DNA of 34,222 nucleotides from Nitrospirota bacterium (GCA_021801345.1 JAJYYA010000008.1:1-34222); one strand, 5' to 3'. Positions 22,320 through 30,710 are shown, counted from the stretch's first letter. The notes: a model not told the origin generated them from the sequence alone. Numbers and translations: made by a program.

Positions 22320-23790
22320 CGTGGAGGATGGTCAAAAGAACTTCCGTGTCGGCAGGAATTCTGCGGGCCAGCCGGACAAAGTCGTGGACCGATCGGACCG
22401 GCTTGCGGTCGATCTCGACGATGACGTCCCCGCGGCGCAGGCCGGCAGCCTCCACAGCCGATCCGGCCTGGACCGCCTGCACGACCACTCCGTGGACATT
22501 CTCCGAAAGCCCCAGCTGCTGACGGATCTCTCCGTTGATGTCGAGGATCCGGAGGCCCCGCAGGACGTTCTTGAAGTTGCCTGCGCTCCCATTATGCCGC
22601 CCCTGGTTCATCGCGAGCTTCTTCGGAAGCTCTCCCACCGTCACATCCACACTCCGGGTCTTGCCCTCCCTGACGAGGGTCAGCGTGGCGACCTTGCCGG
22701 GGGTGATCCTCGCCACATGCATCCGAAGATCGTTGGCATCCTCGACGGAGCTTCCGTTGAGGGCGACAATAACGTCTCCCCTCTTGAGGTGGGCCGTCTC
22801 GGCCGGACTTCCCGGAAGGACGTCGCTCACTAAGACCCCGGTGTTCTTCGTGAGCCCGAACTGCTTGGCGATCACGGGGGTGACGTTCTGAATGGAGATT
22901 CCAAGCCACCCGCGAACGACCTTGCCCTTGACGATGAGATCCTGGACCACCTGCCGGACCATGGTCACCGGGATCGCAAATCCGATTCCCTCATAGCCGC
23001 CGTTGGTCGTATAGATCGCGGTGTTCATCCCCACGACCTCCCCGCGGAGGTTGACGAGGGGGCCGCCGGAGTTGCCGGGGTTGATCGCGGCATCGGTCTG
23101 GATGAAGTTCTCGTACTGTTCGATCCCCATATTGCTTCGCTTGAGGGCAGAGACGATCCCCATCGTCACCGACTGGGTAAGGCCGAAGGGAGAGCCCATG
23201 GCCAGGACAATGGTCCCGACATCCACGTTCTTCGAGTCTCCCCAGGTCACCGTCGGAAGGGGGGTTCGGGCATTAATTTTGATCACGGCGATGTCGGTCA
23301 TGGGATCGGTGCCCAGGACCTTGGCCTGATAGGACTTCCGGTTGTTCAAAAGGACCGTCACCTTGGTCGCGTTCTTGACCACGTGGTTGTTTGTCACGAT
23401 CGTTCCGTCGGAGCTGATGATGAAGCCTGAGCCCAGGCTCCTTTCGACATGCTTCTGGGGCGACGGCCCGTTCCCGTTTCCGAAGGGACTCCCGAAGAAG
23501 CGCTTGAAGAACGGATCGTCGAACATCGGCGGCAAGTGAGGCTGGCTCGAGACGAGCGCGGTGGTGGAGATATTGACAACGGCCGGAAGAACCGCCTTCG
23601 AGACCGCCTCGAAGCTCTTCTGAAGCGCCAGCCCTGCGGCGACATCCTTCTCCGGGACGGGCGAGGTGGCGTCCGAGGAAAAAGCCTGGCCGGGAAGGGC
23701 CAGCCCCCCCGCCAAAAGGCTTCCCGCCAGAAGAAGCGGAAGGAGAAGGGAAGACTTTCCCGAAGAGCGCACGTTGTCCGGTTTCACCAT
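22285..23790 (-). CDS. periplasmic HtrA/DegP serine protease with two PDZ domains
   Basis: A 501-residue periplasmic protease/chaperone for misfolded envelope proteins. The signal peptide is LLLPLLLAGSLLAGGLAL, cleaved near AFSS. The trypsin-like triad is His136 (VTNNHVV), Asp166 (MTDIAVI) and Ser241 (NPGNSGGPL). Two PDZ domains follow: GWLGISIQNVTPVIAKQFGL through KRGDVIVALNGSSVEDANDL, then LGLSENVHGVVVQAVQ through RRGDVIVEIDRKPV. An FFGSPFG-rich loop precedes the protease core. The ATG at 23790 has GAGGTG six bases upstream; the frame is open 25 codons earlier without a good site. It follows a two-component pair and precedes ruvCAB on one strand. Confidence 0.96.
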   Translation of the reverse strand: MVKPDNVRSSGKSSLLLPLLLAGSLLAGGLALPGQAFSSDATSPVPEKDVAAGLALQKSFEAVSKAVLPAVVNISTTALVSSQPHLPPMFDDPFFKRFFGSPFGNGNGPSPQKHVERSLGSGFIISSDGTIVTNNHVVKNATKVTVLLNNRKSYQAKVLGTDPMTDIAVIKINARTPLPTVTWGDSKNVDVGTIVLAMGSPFGLTQSVTMGIVSALKRSNMGIEQYENFIQTDAAINPGNSGGPLVNLRGEVVGMNTAIYTTNGGYEGIGFAIPVTMVRQVVQDLIVKGKVVRGWLGISIQNVTPVIAKQFGLTKNTGVLVSDVLPGSPAETAHLKRGDVIVALNGSSVEDANDLRMHVARITPGKVATLTLVREGKTRSVDVTVGELPKKLAMNQGRHNGSAGNFKNVLRGLRILDINGEIRQQLGLSENVHGVVVQAVQAGSAVEAAGLRRGDVIVEIDRKPVRSVHDFVRLARRIPADTEVLLTILHDGRHSYVSVSP

Positions 23791-23865
23791 CGAGACCACC
23801 TCTGTGTGATAGGGTTTGATCGGTTCGTTGTCCTTGATCCGATAAGTTCCGGCAACGGCCGGCAC

Positions 23866-24285
23866 TTATCCGGCGAGCGTCTTGTTGATGACGTCTATGA
23901 TTTCCTGTTTTCTGAAAGGTTTGGGAATGAGATCGACCGCTCCGGCCGAGAGCGCCTCCACCCAAAGGTGCTCGTCGCCGAAGGCCGACAGGAGAACAAC
24001 CGGAATCTCGGAATGAGACTTACGGATATGCCGGAGAAGATCCATGCCGCCCTGTTCCGGCATTCTGATATCGGAAAGGACGAGGTCCACCTTCGTCTTT
24101 CTGAGGATGTCGACGGCGACGGGAACAGAGGCGGCCGTCCAGACATGAAAGCGGCTCCTGCGCAGGATCTCGGCCAGAAGATCGAGCGCCACCTCGTCAT
24201 CCTCGACGACAAGAATTGCCTTTTTGTCGGACTCCTCGCCCGAGACCAGTCGAATATTGTGTTTTCTTTCTGCTCCAGAGGTCAT
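23866..24285 (-). CDS. single-domain response regulator (CheY-like)
   Basis: A 139-residue receiver domain with no output domain. Acid pocket Asp29/Asp30 (VVEDDE), phospho-acceptor Asp72 (LVLSDIRMPE), switch Ser100 (VVLLSAFGD) and Lys122 (LIPKPF) are all present, so it should be phosphorylated. A 20-residue polar extension precedes the fold. Signalling must go through a partner because no DNA-binding or enzyme domain is attached. It starts 40 nt after the stop of the histidine kinase gene, its probable cognate. The ribosome site is weak. Confidence 0.92.
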   Translation of the reverse strand: MTSGAERKHNIRLVSGEESDKKAILVVEDDEVALDLLAEILRRSRFHVWTAASVPVAVDILRKTKVDLVLSDIRMPEQGGMDLLRHIRKSHSEIPVVLLSAFGDEHLWVEALSAGAVDLIPKPFRKQEIIDVINKTLAG

Positions 24286-24325
24286 AGCTCACAGTACCAG
24301 AACAAGGATCTCAGGTTCAAGAGCG

Positions 24326-25978
24326 TCACGAAGGCAGTCTGACTCCGTTTGAGACCCGTTTTGCCGGGGTCTTGCGCCCACCTTCCCCGGTAGGGAGAAA
24401 AACAACGAGATGGCCCCCCGGGAGATCCCCTACCCGGATTTCCCCTCCGAGATCGTCGACGATTTTTCGGCAGACGGCAAGTCCGAGGCCGGTCCCTCCC
24501 CTCTTTGTCGTAAAGAAGGGGTCGAAGATGCGGCCCTTGAGCTCCGGCGGAATCCCGGGTCCGGAATCCTCGACATGGACCGAGACCCCTCCCTCTCCGG
24601 CCTCCATTCTCAGAACGATCCGTCCTTCCCGGGCAATGGCGTCGAGAGCGTTTTCGAGAAGATTGATGAAAAGCCCCTGCAGGGCATGGGGGTCGGCATT
24701 GACCGGAGGGATCTCCGAGGAAGCTTCGACGCAAACCGAAACCCCGGCCGCCCGAAGTCTCGGCTCGGCAAGCTCCACGACCTCCTCGAGAAGACGGGCC
24801 AGATCGACGGGCTCCCTCGACGGCTCCGAGCGGCGAAAGATCGCCAGGAGCGTTTTCAGCACCTTGATCATGCGGTCGGCTTGCCCGGCGATGATGCGGA
24901 GAGGACGGCGGGTCGCCTCGGCAAGGTCCGGCTCCTCGAGAAGAAGCTCAAGATGGCCGGAGATGGAGTGGAGGGGATTTCCGAGTTCGTGCGCGACGAC
25001 GGCGAGACCCTCGCCCACCGCGGCGCGCCGCTCGAGCTCGGAGAGTCTCCGCTGAAGAAAGTACATCTCCTCGTTCGTCCGGGCCAGATCCCGATTTCTC
25101 TCCTCAAGCTCCCGCGTCTTTTCGGCAATCCTGTCCCTAAGCCCCTCGTTGAGGCGCCGGATCTCCCGGAGAAGCAGCTCGCGCTCCCGGGACTGCTCCT
25201 GCAGCATGGTCACCATCCGGTTAAACGACGAGCCGGCATTTCTGATCTCGAGCGAGCCCGACAGCACGAACTCCTGGCTCAGGTCCCCCAGCCCGACGGC
25301 GCGCATGGACTCCCCCAGCTTTTTCATCGGATCGATAAGCCACCGTTTCAGAACGAGGCTCAGCACCGTCACAAGGGCCAGGAACCCGGCGAGAAGAATG
25401 AACGCCATCCTCTCCTTCTCCTCCACGACAAGACGGTTGGTTTCGTAATTGGAGAGCCGGATGCCTACCGTTCCCAGGATCGTCCCCTTGTGAACGAAGG
25501 GGACAACGACATAGATCCCCTTCCCGGAGCGCACCGACGTCCAGCGGAGGTGTCCGGAGGCGACCGCCCGGTGGGCGACCCTCTCCGCCGGGGTCATTTC
25601 CGTCCCCGAGGTCGAGACTCTTTGGGGGAGACCTTCCTGCCGGGAAAGAAGGTCGACTCGGGTGACATTGTGGCGAATCGCCAGAACCGCCGACATCTCC
25701 TTCCTGATGGTGACGAGCTCTCCGAGCTTGGCGATCCGGTTGTCCCGTCCCTGGGGAAGCGCCTCGAGAAAACGGTCTGCCTCATGGCGCATCTCCACGC
25801 CGAAGGCAAACTCCTGGGCCACCAGACGGCCCTCCTTCGAGAGAATCTTGAAGGCATTGTGGCGGACGAGCACCTCGTCGACGGCCCCCAGCACGGCCAG
25901 AAGGCCCACGATCATGAAGCCGATCGCAAAGGCCAGGAGGATGCGAATCCCCGGAGGACGGGAAAGGAATCCTTTCAC
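24326..25978 (-). CDS. membrane sensor histidine kinase with HAMP domain
   Basis: A 550-residue kinase. TM1 at about residues 10-32, an extracytoplasmic sensor of about 155 residues with a GKGIYVVVPFVHKGTILGTVGIRLS strand pair (single-Cache/PAS-like), TM2 at about 191-210, HAMP at about 211-262, then a long coiled coil (262-320). The H-box is VVAHELGNPLHSI with phospho-acceptor His330. The catalytic domain has N-box NLLENALDAI, G1 DSGPGIPP, F-box FDPFFTTK and G2 GTGLGL. The GTG start overlaps the gamma-carbonic anhydrase stop as GTGA. The likely partner is the receiver gene downstream. The operon link with htrA suggests envelope stress sensing; the signal is unknown. Confidence 0.95.
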   Translation of the reverse strand: MKGFLSRPPGIRILLAFAIGFMIVGLLAVLGAVDEVLVRHNAFKILSKEGRLVAQEFAFGVEMRHEADRFLEALPQGRDNRIAKLGELVTIRKEMSAVLAIRHNVTRVDLLSRQEGLPQRVSTSGTEMTPAERVAHRAVASGHLRWTSVRSGKGIYVVVPFVHKGTILGTVGIRLSNYETNRLVVEEKERMAFILLAGFLALVTVLSLVLKRWLIDPMKKLGESMRAVGLGDLSQEFVLSGSLEIRNAGSSFNRMVTMLQEQSRERELLLREIRRLNEGLRDRIAEKTRELEERNRDLARTNEEMYFLQRRLSELERRAAVGEGLAVVAHELGNPLHSISGHLELLLEEPDLAEATRRPLRIIAGQADRMIKVLKTLLAIFRRSEPSREPVDLARLLEEVVELAEPRLRAAGVSVCVEASSEIPPVNADPHALQGLFINLLENALDAIAREGRIVLRMEAGEGGVSVHVEDSGPGIPPELKGRIFDPFFTTKRGGTGLGLAVCRKIVDDLGGEIRVGDLPGGHLVVFLPTGEGGRKTPAKRVSNGVRLPS

Positions 25979-26502
25979 GGGGAGATCCGGCTCTCTTCCC
26001 GCGCATGTTCGAGGCGGTAGAGCACGTAATGGCGTGAAGACTCGAGGATCCAGCGTCGCTCCTCTTCGGTAAGATCTCTTTTGACCCGGCAGGGAGAGCC
26101 GAAAGCCAGGGTTCCCGAAGGAATCACCGTCCCCTCCGTGACGAGCGACCCCGCCCCGATCATGACATCGTCCTCTATCCGGGCCCCGTCCATGACGATG
26201 CTCCCCATTCCGACCAAGATCCGGCTCCCCAGCGTCGCCCCGTGGAGGATCACCCGGTGGCCGACGGTCACATCGTCCCCTAGCGTGAGGGCGAACCTCT
26301 CCCGGGTCACATGGAGGAGCGAGAGGTCCTGCACATTCGTTCGGGCCCCGATCGAGATCCGGTTGACGTCTCCCCTCACGACCGCACCATACCAGAGACC
26401 CGATTCTGCCCCGATGGTCACATCCCCGATCACCACTGCCGTTTCGGAAATCCAGGCCGTTTTGTCGATCGACGGCCGAACCCCTTTCCAGGATTTGATC
26501 AT
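25975..26502 (-). CDS. gamma-class carbonic anhydrase family protein (left-handed beta-helix)
   Basis: A 175-residue hexapeptide-repeat protein. Repeats such as AVVIGDVTIGAES and GDDVTVGHRVILHG form a left-handed beta-helix. The three zinc ligands of gamma-carbonic anhydrases are conserved: His64 (LSLLHVT), His82 and His87 (VGHRVILHG). VVRGDVNRISIGARTNVQD is also diagnostic of the YrdA/CaiE/gamma-CA group. It may hydrate CO2, or serve as a YrdA-type protein of unknown activity. I take the ATG at 26502 although 27 further codons are open upstream, because the AAGGGA site and the typical family start MIKSWKGVRPSID are here. The SD lies upstream of a G10 run that touches the start codon. Confidence 0.9.
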   Translation of the reverse strand: MIKSWKGVRPSIDKTAWISETAVVIGDVTIGAESGLWYGAVVRGDVNRISIGARTNVQDLSLLHVTRERFALTLGDDVTVGHRVILHGATLGSRILVGMGSIVMDGARIEDDVMIGAGSLVTEGTVIPSGTLAFGSPCRVKRDLTEEERRWILESSRHYVLYRLEHAREESRISP

Positions 26503-26512
26503 CCCCCCCCCC
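26503..26512 (-). repeat. G10 homopolymer touching the carbonic anhydrase start codon
   Basis: Ten C on the plus strand (G10 in the mRNA) lie immediately before the ATG at 26502, with AAGGGA just upstream. Runs this long change length by polymerase slippage, which here would change the distance from the AAGGGA element to the ATG and so tune or switch translation. Confidence 0.8.
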
Positions 26513-26724
26513 GTTCCCTTTTCAAAATCTTGAGACTGTCTTAATATTGCCCCGATACACTCTCCTTGGGCAGGCTTCCCCAATCAGGGACCGGACGGCC
26601 GACGCACGTCTTTCCAGAGCTCATTGTACCGGATCGGGAACCCGTGCAAAATATGGGAGCGTCCTTCTTGTCCCACAAGGTCCGGCACATCGGCCTTCAT
26701 CCGACCAAAACCGGGAGTCGACAC

Positions 26725-27390
26725 ATGTTCAGACATTCAAGGATCTTCTCTCCCATGGCTCTTCTCCTTCTTGCCTCCTGCCACCTTTATGCCTCCGGGA
26801 AGGACGACAGACAGGGAGACTACTTGATCAGCGCCCGCTCCGAGCCGAACTACGTCAAAACCATCCCCCTTCCTCCCTCGACGAAAGGACTTGTCGTCGT
26901 CAAGAAGGTCCGGCTCGAAAGCAAGGTCAGAATGTCGGCAATCGACTTCATCAGGGAGTCGAAGCCCCGCCCCTACCACGACTACGGGAAGCTTTACCTG
27001 ATGGGCTTCCGTCGGCAAAGAACGTACGCCGAGGAGGAGCCTCAGCGCCCCTACCGGTGGATTCGCCCCCTTGGCGGGCGCCCCTACCGCTACCTCTATA
27101 CGGGAGAGTTCGTGGCCTTCCCTAAGGACTGGGCGGAAGAAAAGGCCTGGGAAAAACGCAAGGCCATCAAGCGCGAGAGAAAGATCGCCCACGAAAGTGC
27201 CCGAGGCCGGGCGGTCCCGCTTCCTCATTCCAAGGCCCGCGGGCCCCTGGGGGGAGCCGTGATCCAGCAGGACGAGAACTCGATGACGGAGATGCTTCCC
27301 TCCGGCGCCTATGTCTTCCACCCGAAGAGCGAGCTCGAGGGAGCCGGCTACCATTATAACTCCGTCACAGGATGGTCTCTCGAAAAATAG
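26725..27390 (+). CDS. lipoprotein of unknown function
   Basis: A 221-residue protein. MFRHSRIFSPMALLLLASC is a lipoprotein signal with lipobox LASC and lipidated Cys19. The mature part is unusually basic and rich in Arg, Tyr and Pro (RRQRTYAEEEPQRPYRWIRP), with a helical charged stretch (AEEKAWEKRKAIKRERKIAHES) and a C-terminal GYHYNSVTGWSLEK. I recognise no family. The ATG at 26725 has GGGAG seven bases upstream; the frame is open 53 codons earlier but that part has no signal peptide. It is the first gene of the plus-strand block and stands 54 bp or more from neighbours. Confidence 0.7.
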   Translation: MFRHSRIFSPMALLLLASCHLYASGKDDRQGDYLISARSEPNYVKTIPLPPSTKGLVVVKKVRLESKVRMSAIDFIRESKPRPYHDYGKLYLMGFRRQRTYAEEEPQRPYRWIRPLGGRPYRYLYTGEFVAFPKDWAEEKAWEKRKAIKRERKIAHESARGRAVPLPHSKARGPLGGAVIQQDENSMTEMLPSGAYVFHPKSELEGAGYHYNSVTGWSLEK

Positions 27391-27492
27391 GCAAAGGACA
27401 TCCCTCACCCTGGGTCCTGCGCCGAACATGTTTGCCCCTTTCCGGACGGCCTTCCACGCTTTCATGAGCGGGCGTGCCGGCTGACAGGGCTG

Positions 27493-27521
27493 TCGACTCC
27501 GGACCGGGCGTGTCGTATAAT
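27493..27521 (+). promoter_or_regulatory. promoter of the peroxiredoxin gene
   Basis: A perfect TATAAT (27516-27521) lies 17 bp after TCGACT (27493-27498; 4 of 6 matches to TTGACA). This gives a leader of about 140 nt before the start at 27671. No other gene occupies 27391-27670. Confidence 0.6.
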
Positions 27522-27670
27522 AAAAATGTTACAAAATAAGATTCCGGAGATTTCGGTTCGCAGGTCCGAAAGCCCGGGACTTTGATCCGGACGAGTGAGG
27601 GACCGTTGGACGCCTCATCTCTCCGACCACACCACCGATCGGTCAACGATCTTCTGGAGGAACCATACCT

Positions 27671-28273
27671 ATGTCCGTTCTCGTTGGAAAGGCCGCACCC
27701 GACTTTACCGCCACCGCCGTCATGGGCGACAACTCCTTTAATGACAAGTTCACTCTCTCCGAGGTTCTGAAGGGAAAGTACGGGGTCCTGTTCTTCTATC
27801 CCCTCGACTTCACCTTCGTCTGCCCCTCCGAAATCCTGGCCTTCGAGCATCGGCTCAAAGAGTTTCAATCCCGGAACGTGGAGGTCATCTCGGTCAGCAT
27901 CGACTCGCACTTCTCTCATCTTGCCTGGAAGAACACCCCCGTCGAAAAGGGCGGACTTGGCCATGTGAACTTTCCCATGGTGGCCGACCTGACCAAGAGC
28001 ATCAGCCGTGACTACGATGTTTTGATCGGAGACAAGCTTGCTCTCCGGGGCTCCTTCCTGATCGACAAGAACCGCATCGTTCGCCACCAGGTGATCAATG
28101 ACCTCCCCCTCGGACGGAACGTAGACGAGATGCTCCGCATGGTCGACGCACTCCAGTACACCGAGCAGCACGGAGAGGTCTGCCCTGCGGGATGGCAGAA
28201 GGGAAAGCCCGCCATGAAGGCCTCCCCCGCCGGCGTCGCAGATTACCTCGCCAAGCACTCCAAAGAGCTCTAG
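27671..28273 (+). CDS. typical 2-Cys peroxiredoxin (AhpC/Prx1 type)
   Basis: A 200-residue thiol peroxidase that reduces hydrogen peroxide and organic peroxides. The peroxidatic Cys51 lies in YPLDFTFVCPSE, the resolving Cys171 in EQHGEVCPAGW, and the catalytic Arg in LALRGSFLID. The C-terminal YLAKH element corresponds to the YF-like helix of sensitive 2-Cys enzymes. Length is standard. A GGAGGA site lies nine bases before the ATG, a sigma-70-like promoter is at 27493-27521, and a clear terminator follows, so it is a one-gene transcript. Its electron donor is not in the window. Confidence 0.95.
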   Translation: MSVLVGKAAPDFTATAVMGDNSFNDKFTLSEVLKGKYGVLFFYPLDFTFVCPSEILAFEHRLKEFQSRNVEVISVSIDSHFSHLAWKNTPVEKGGLGHVNFPMVADLTKSISRDYDVLIGDKLALRGSFLIDKNRIVRHQVINDLPLGRNVDEMLRMVDALQYTEQHGEVCPAGWQKGKPAMKASPAGVADYLAKHSKEL

Positions 28274-28307
28274 GCACCCGTTTCGAAGAACCGATCTTGT
28301 ATGAGAG

Positions 28308-28338
28308 GGGTCCCTGTTCCGGCAGGGACCCTTTTTTT
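28308..28338 (+). terminator. rho-independent terminator after the peroxiredoxin
   Basis: A 9-bp perfect stem GGGTCCCTG/CAGGGACCC with a 6-nt loop is followed directly by T7. It lies 35 nt after the stop codon. Confidence 0.92.
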
Positions 28339-28392
28339 AGGCAGAGTCCGACTCCGCCCTTCCCCTCACCTCACACCAGGACCACCACAACG

Positions 28393-29067
28393 ATGATTTC
28401 ATCTGTCATTTTCGACTTCAACGGGGTCATCATCGATGACGAAACTGTCCACCGGGACCTCTTTGTCGAGGTTCTCTCCCCGTGGGGAATCCCTCTGTCG
28501 AACGAGGACTACGAACGCCTCTACCTCGGCATGGACGACCGCGGATGTCTTTCGTCCGCATGGATGGCCGCCCGAAAAACCCCCATTCCCGAAGAGATTT
28601 TGCGGACGCTTATCGAGACAAAGTCGGATCTTTACGCGACCAGGATGGAGCAAGGACTACCCCTGTACGAGGGTGCCGCCGCCCTGATCGAGGAGCTCGC
28701 CCGCTCCGTTCCTCTCTCGATCGTCTCGGGCGCCCTGCGTCAAGAAATCGAAAGCGCCCTGTCAAAGAACGGACTCTCCTCCCACTTTGCCTTTATCATC
28801 AGCGCCGAGGACACCCCCCGGGGAAAGCCCGATCCGTCCGGCTACCGATTGGCCCATGAGGAACTTGTCAAAAGAGGTCTTCACAAGGGAGGTCCGGAAG
28901 GGATCGCCGTCGTCGAAGACTCCGTCCAGGGGATCGATGCCGCCAAAGACGCCGGGATGAAGGCGATCGGCGTGGGGCACACCTACCCCCTTTCAAGCCT
29001 CTCCCGGGCCGACCGGACCGTGACCCACATCCGCAACCTTTCCGCCGGAATCGTTCTCTCCCTGTGA
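28393..29067 (+). CDS. HAD-superfamily hydrolase, beta-phosphoglucomutase-like
   Basis: A 224-residue HAD protein with a helical cap. Motif I is FDFNGVIIDDE, in which the first aspartate (nucleophile) is kept but the second position is Asn instead of the usual acid/base Asp. Motif II is SIVSGALR, motif III GKPDPSGYRLA, and motif IV VVEDSVQGIDAAKDAGMKAIGV. The cap begins after ETVHRDLF. It probably acts on a small sugar phosphate or nucleotide. The ATG at 28393 follows the Thr-rich region with only a weak CAGGA site. It is preceded by the peroxiredoxin terminator, so it needs its own promoter, which I could not locate. Confidence 0.85.
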   Translation: MISSVIFDFNGVIIDDETVHRDLFVEVLSPWGIPLSNEDYERLYLGMDDRGCLSSAWMAARKTPIPEEILRTLIETKSDLYATRMEQGLPLYEGAAALIEELARSVPLSIVSGALRQEIESALSKNGLSSHFAFIISAEDTPRGKPDPSGYRLAHEELVKRGLHKGGPEGIAVVEDSVQGIDAAKDAGMKAIGVGHTYPLSSLSRADRTVTHIRNLSAGIVLSL

Positions 29068-29182
29068 CTCCGGTCACGGCAACCTGTGCGCCCCGACACG
29101 AAAGATCCTCACGCCTTCCAACATAATGGAGGAACAGTCTCGAAGTCGCGTACTCTGACCTTCAAAAACGAGGTATCCCACA

Positions 29183-29794
29183 GTGATCCGACAACTCTCC
29201 CTTTCTTCGGCGTTCAGGTCAGTCCTGCTTGCCGTTCTTTTCATCGCGATTCTTCCAGGCCAGCGAGCCTTCGCCGACAGCGTATCTGCCACGGGAGACA
29301 CCGTCCCCTTTGAAGACACGGGGAAACTTGGCATCGGTCTTGCTTGGGCCCCGATGGACATGGTGCAGAACGGCTCCGACGTCTTCACCAACACCGGATT
29401 TGTCGATGCCCGCTACTGGGTCAACGACAAGTTCGGGATCGACGGAGGCATTGGTCTGGGACTTCCTCAGGTCTCCCCCCAGACGAGCCTCCTTGCCACG
29501 CTGAACATCGAACCCATGCTGGCCCTCGTCACCAGAAAGCACTCTCTGCTCTACGCCAATGTCGACTTAATTCCCGCACTCAACACCGGAGCCGGACTTC
29601 CCTCGGCGCTGACCCTTTCGGCGGGAGTCGGCATCGAAAGTCTGGTCGCCGACATTCCCCGCCTCGCCTGGTATGTTCAGTGGAACCCGGTCTCTCTCAA
29701 CTGGAACTTCCCGAACGGGGGTCCCACCGCCACAGGCGTCACCTTCATGGGCTCCCTCATGAACGTCATGCTGGGATTCCACTACTACCTCTGA
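29183..29794 (+). CDS. small outer-membrane beta-barrel protein
   Basis: A 203-residue exported protein. The signal peptide is SVLLAVLFIAILPGQ, cleaved after RAFA. The mature chain shows alternating hydrophobic strands (LGIGLAWAPMDMVQ, FGIDGGIGLGLP, LLATLNIEPMLALV, HSLLYANVDLIPAL, ALTLSAGVGIESLV) and ends in VMLGFHYYL, a typical C-terminal aromatic beta-signal for BAM insertion. The start is GTG 29183 with GAGG nine bases upstream. I cannot name the family or ligand. A terminator follows at 29851. It resembles the barrel at 19256 in size only. Confidence 0.72.
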   Translation: MIRQLSLSSAFRSVLLAVLFIAILPGQRAFADSVSATGDTVPFEDTGKLGIGLAWAPMDMVQNGSDVFTNTGFVDARYWVNDKFGIDGGIGLGLPQVSPQTSLLATLNIEPMLALVTRKHSLLYANVDLIPALNTGAGLPSALTLSAGVGIESLVADIPRLAWYVQWNPVSLNWNFPNGGPTATGVTFMGSLMNVMLGFHYYL

Positions 29795-29850
29795 CCTTCC
29801 GAGGCGGCTCCAAAGCTTTATGCTCTTCCTCATCTTGCCCCAATAAGTCA

Positions 29851-29886
29851 AAAGGGCGTTCCCTCCGGGGACGCCCTTTCTGTTTC
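29851..29886 (+). terminator. rho-independent terminator
   Basis: A 13-bp stem (AAAGGGCGTTCCC with GGGGACGCCCTTT, one G-T pair) closes on a TCC loop at 29851-29879, followed by CTGTTT. The T-tract is short but the stem is strong, and it lies 57 nt after the barrel gene. Confidence 0.75.
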
Positions 29887-30121
29887 AATGTGACAATTTT
29901 GTCCAAAAAATACGACACAAGTGTCACAAAAGAGGACACCCCCGCCCCACGTTCATGCCGGGTCAATTCCTTGTCATGCTTTACTATCAATGACTTAATA
30001 AAACGGCACGATAATTGCTTTTATATAAATACATCAACAAGGCGATCGAGATCGCATCTTGGATGGAATCAAAACACAAGACCAAAGAGAACCATTCCGG
30101 CAGGAACAGGGAGATTTGTCG
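29887..30121. promoter_or_regulatory. AT-rich regulatory region before the exported protein
   Basis: This gene-free stretch is much richer in A and T than its neighbours. It carries GACAA-TT-TTGTC (29892-29903), a TGTGACA/TGTCACA pair (29889-29895 and 29922-29928), and a GCGATC-GA-GATCGC dyad (30042-30055). The 12-mer ACAATTTTGTCC at 29893 also occurs at 696-707. I see no clean -35/-10 pair, but AT-rich -10 candidates occur near 29982 and 30024. Confidence 0.45.
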
Positions 30122-30685
30122 ATGAAAAAGCCGCACGGAAAAATATCGGGGGTCATGGCGGGACTCGGACTCTGGATCGTATCGATCCTCTCCGGGGCAC
30201 TCTCCGAAGCCCCAATTGCCTCGGCGGACACGCTTAAGGAAGGCACGCAGGTCAAGAAAGAGGGCTCCTCCGTCGTCGGTGGAATCGTCCTTTCGGTCCG
30301 ACAGCACACAGGAAGCCGAAACATCTCCCTTGTGATCCGGGAGACGCGGACCGACAGAAACGGTGAGCCCGTCTGTCAGGCGCCGACCGGACGGATTCTC
30401 ACGGTGGAATCGGTCGGAGGGATCTTCCTCTCGGACAAAGCCCGGCTCAAAAGCTCGATGATCGTCATGGAGTCTCCCGGTGACATCACCCCCCGCAACC
30501 TCGTTCCGGGAGAGTGCGTGACGGTGGCCCCCGACGACATCGACCTCAAGGAAAGCCGTCTCCATTCGTCGATCAGGATCGATGACGGCTCTCTCACGAC
30601 AACGAAGACAGACGAGTTCCGGAAGGGACTTGTCGAACTCTGGGCACGGACTCTTCCTGCCAAAGGCGCGGTGCCCTTTAACTGA
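30122..30685 (+). CDS. exported protein of unknown function
   Basis: A 187-residue secreted or periplasmic protein. The signal peptide is VMAGLGLWIVSILSGALS, cleaved after ASA before DTLKEG. The mature part is strand-rich with no cysteine pair: SVVGGIVLSVRQHTGSRNISLVIRETRTD, GRILTVESVGGIFLSDKARL, SSMIVMES, then NLVPGECVTVAPDDIDLK. An OB-like or small beta-barrel domain is possible. I recognise no family. GGGAG lies eight bases before the ATG at 30122. A long AT-rich regulatory region precedes it, suggesting conditional expression. Confidence 0.65.
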   Translation: MKKPHGKISGVMAGLGLWIVSILSGALSEAPIASADTLKEGTQVKKEGSSVVGGIVLSVRQHTGSRNISLVIRETRTDRNGEPVCQAPTGRILTVESVGGIFLSDKARLKSSMIVMESPGDITPRNLVPGECVTVAPDDIDLKESRLHSSIRIDDGSLTTTKTDEFRKGLVELWARTLPAKGAVPFN

Positions 30686-30710
30686 AGAGGGTCGGAAACG
30701 AAGACAAAAA

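Noticed and set aside
24410-26020. A 536-codon plus-strand frame
   Set aside because: It is antisense to the histidine kinase, whose motifs are all intact on the minus strand.
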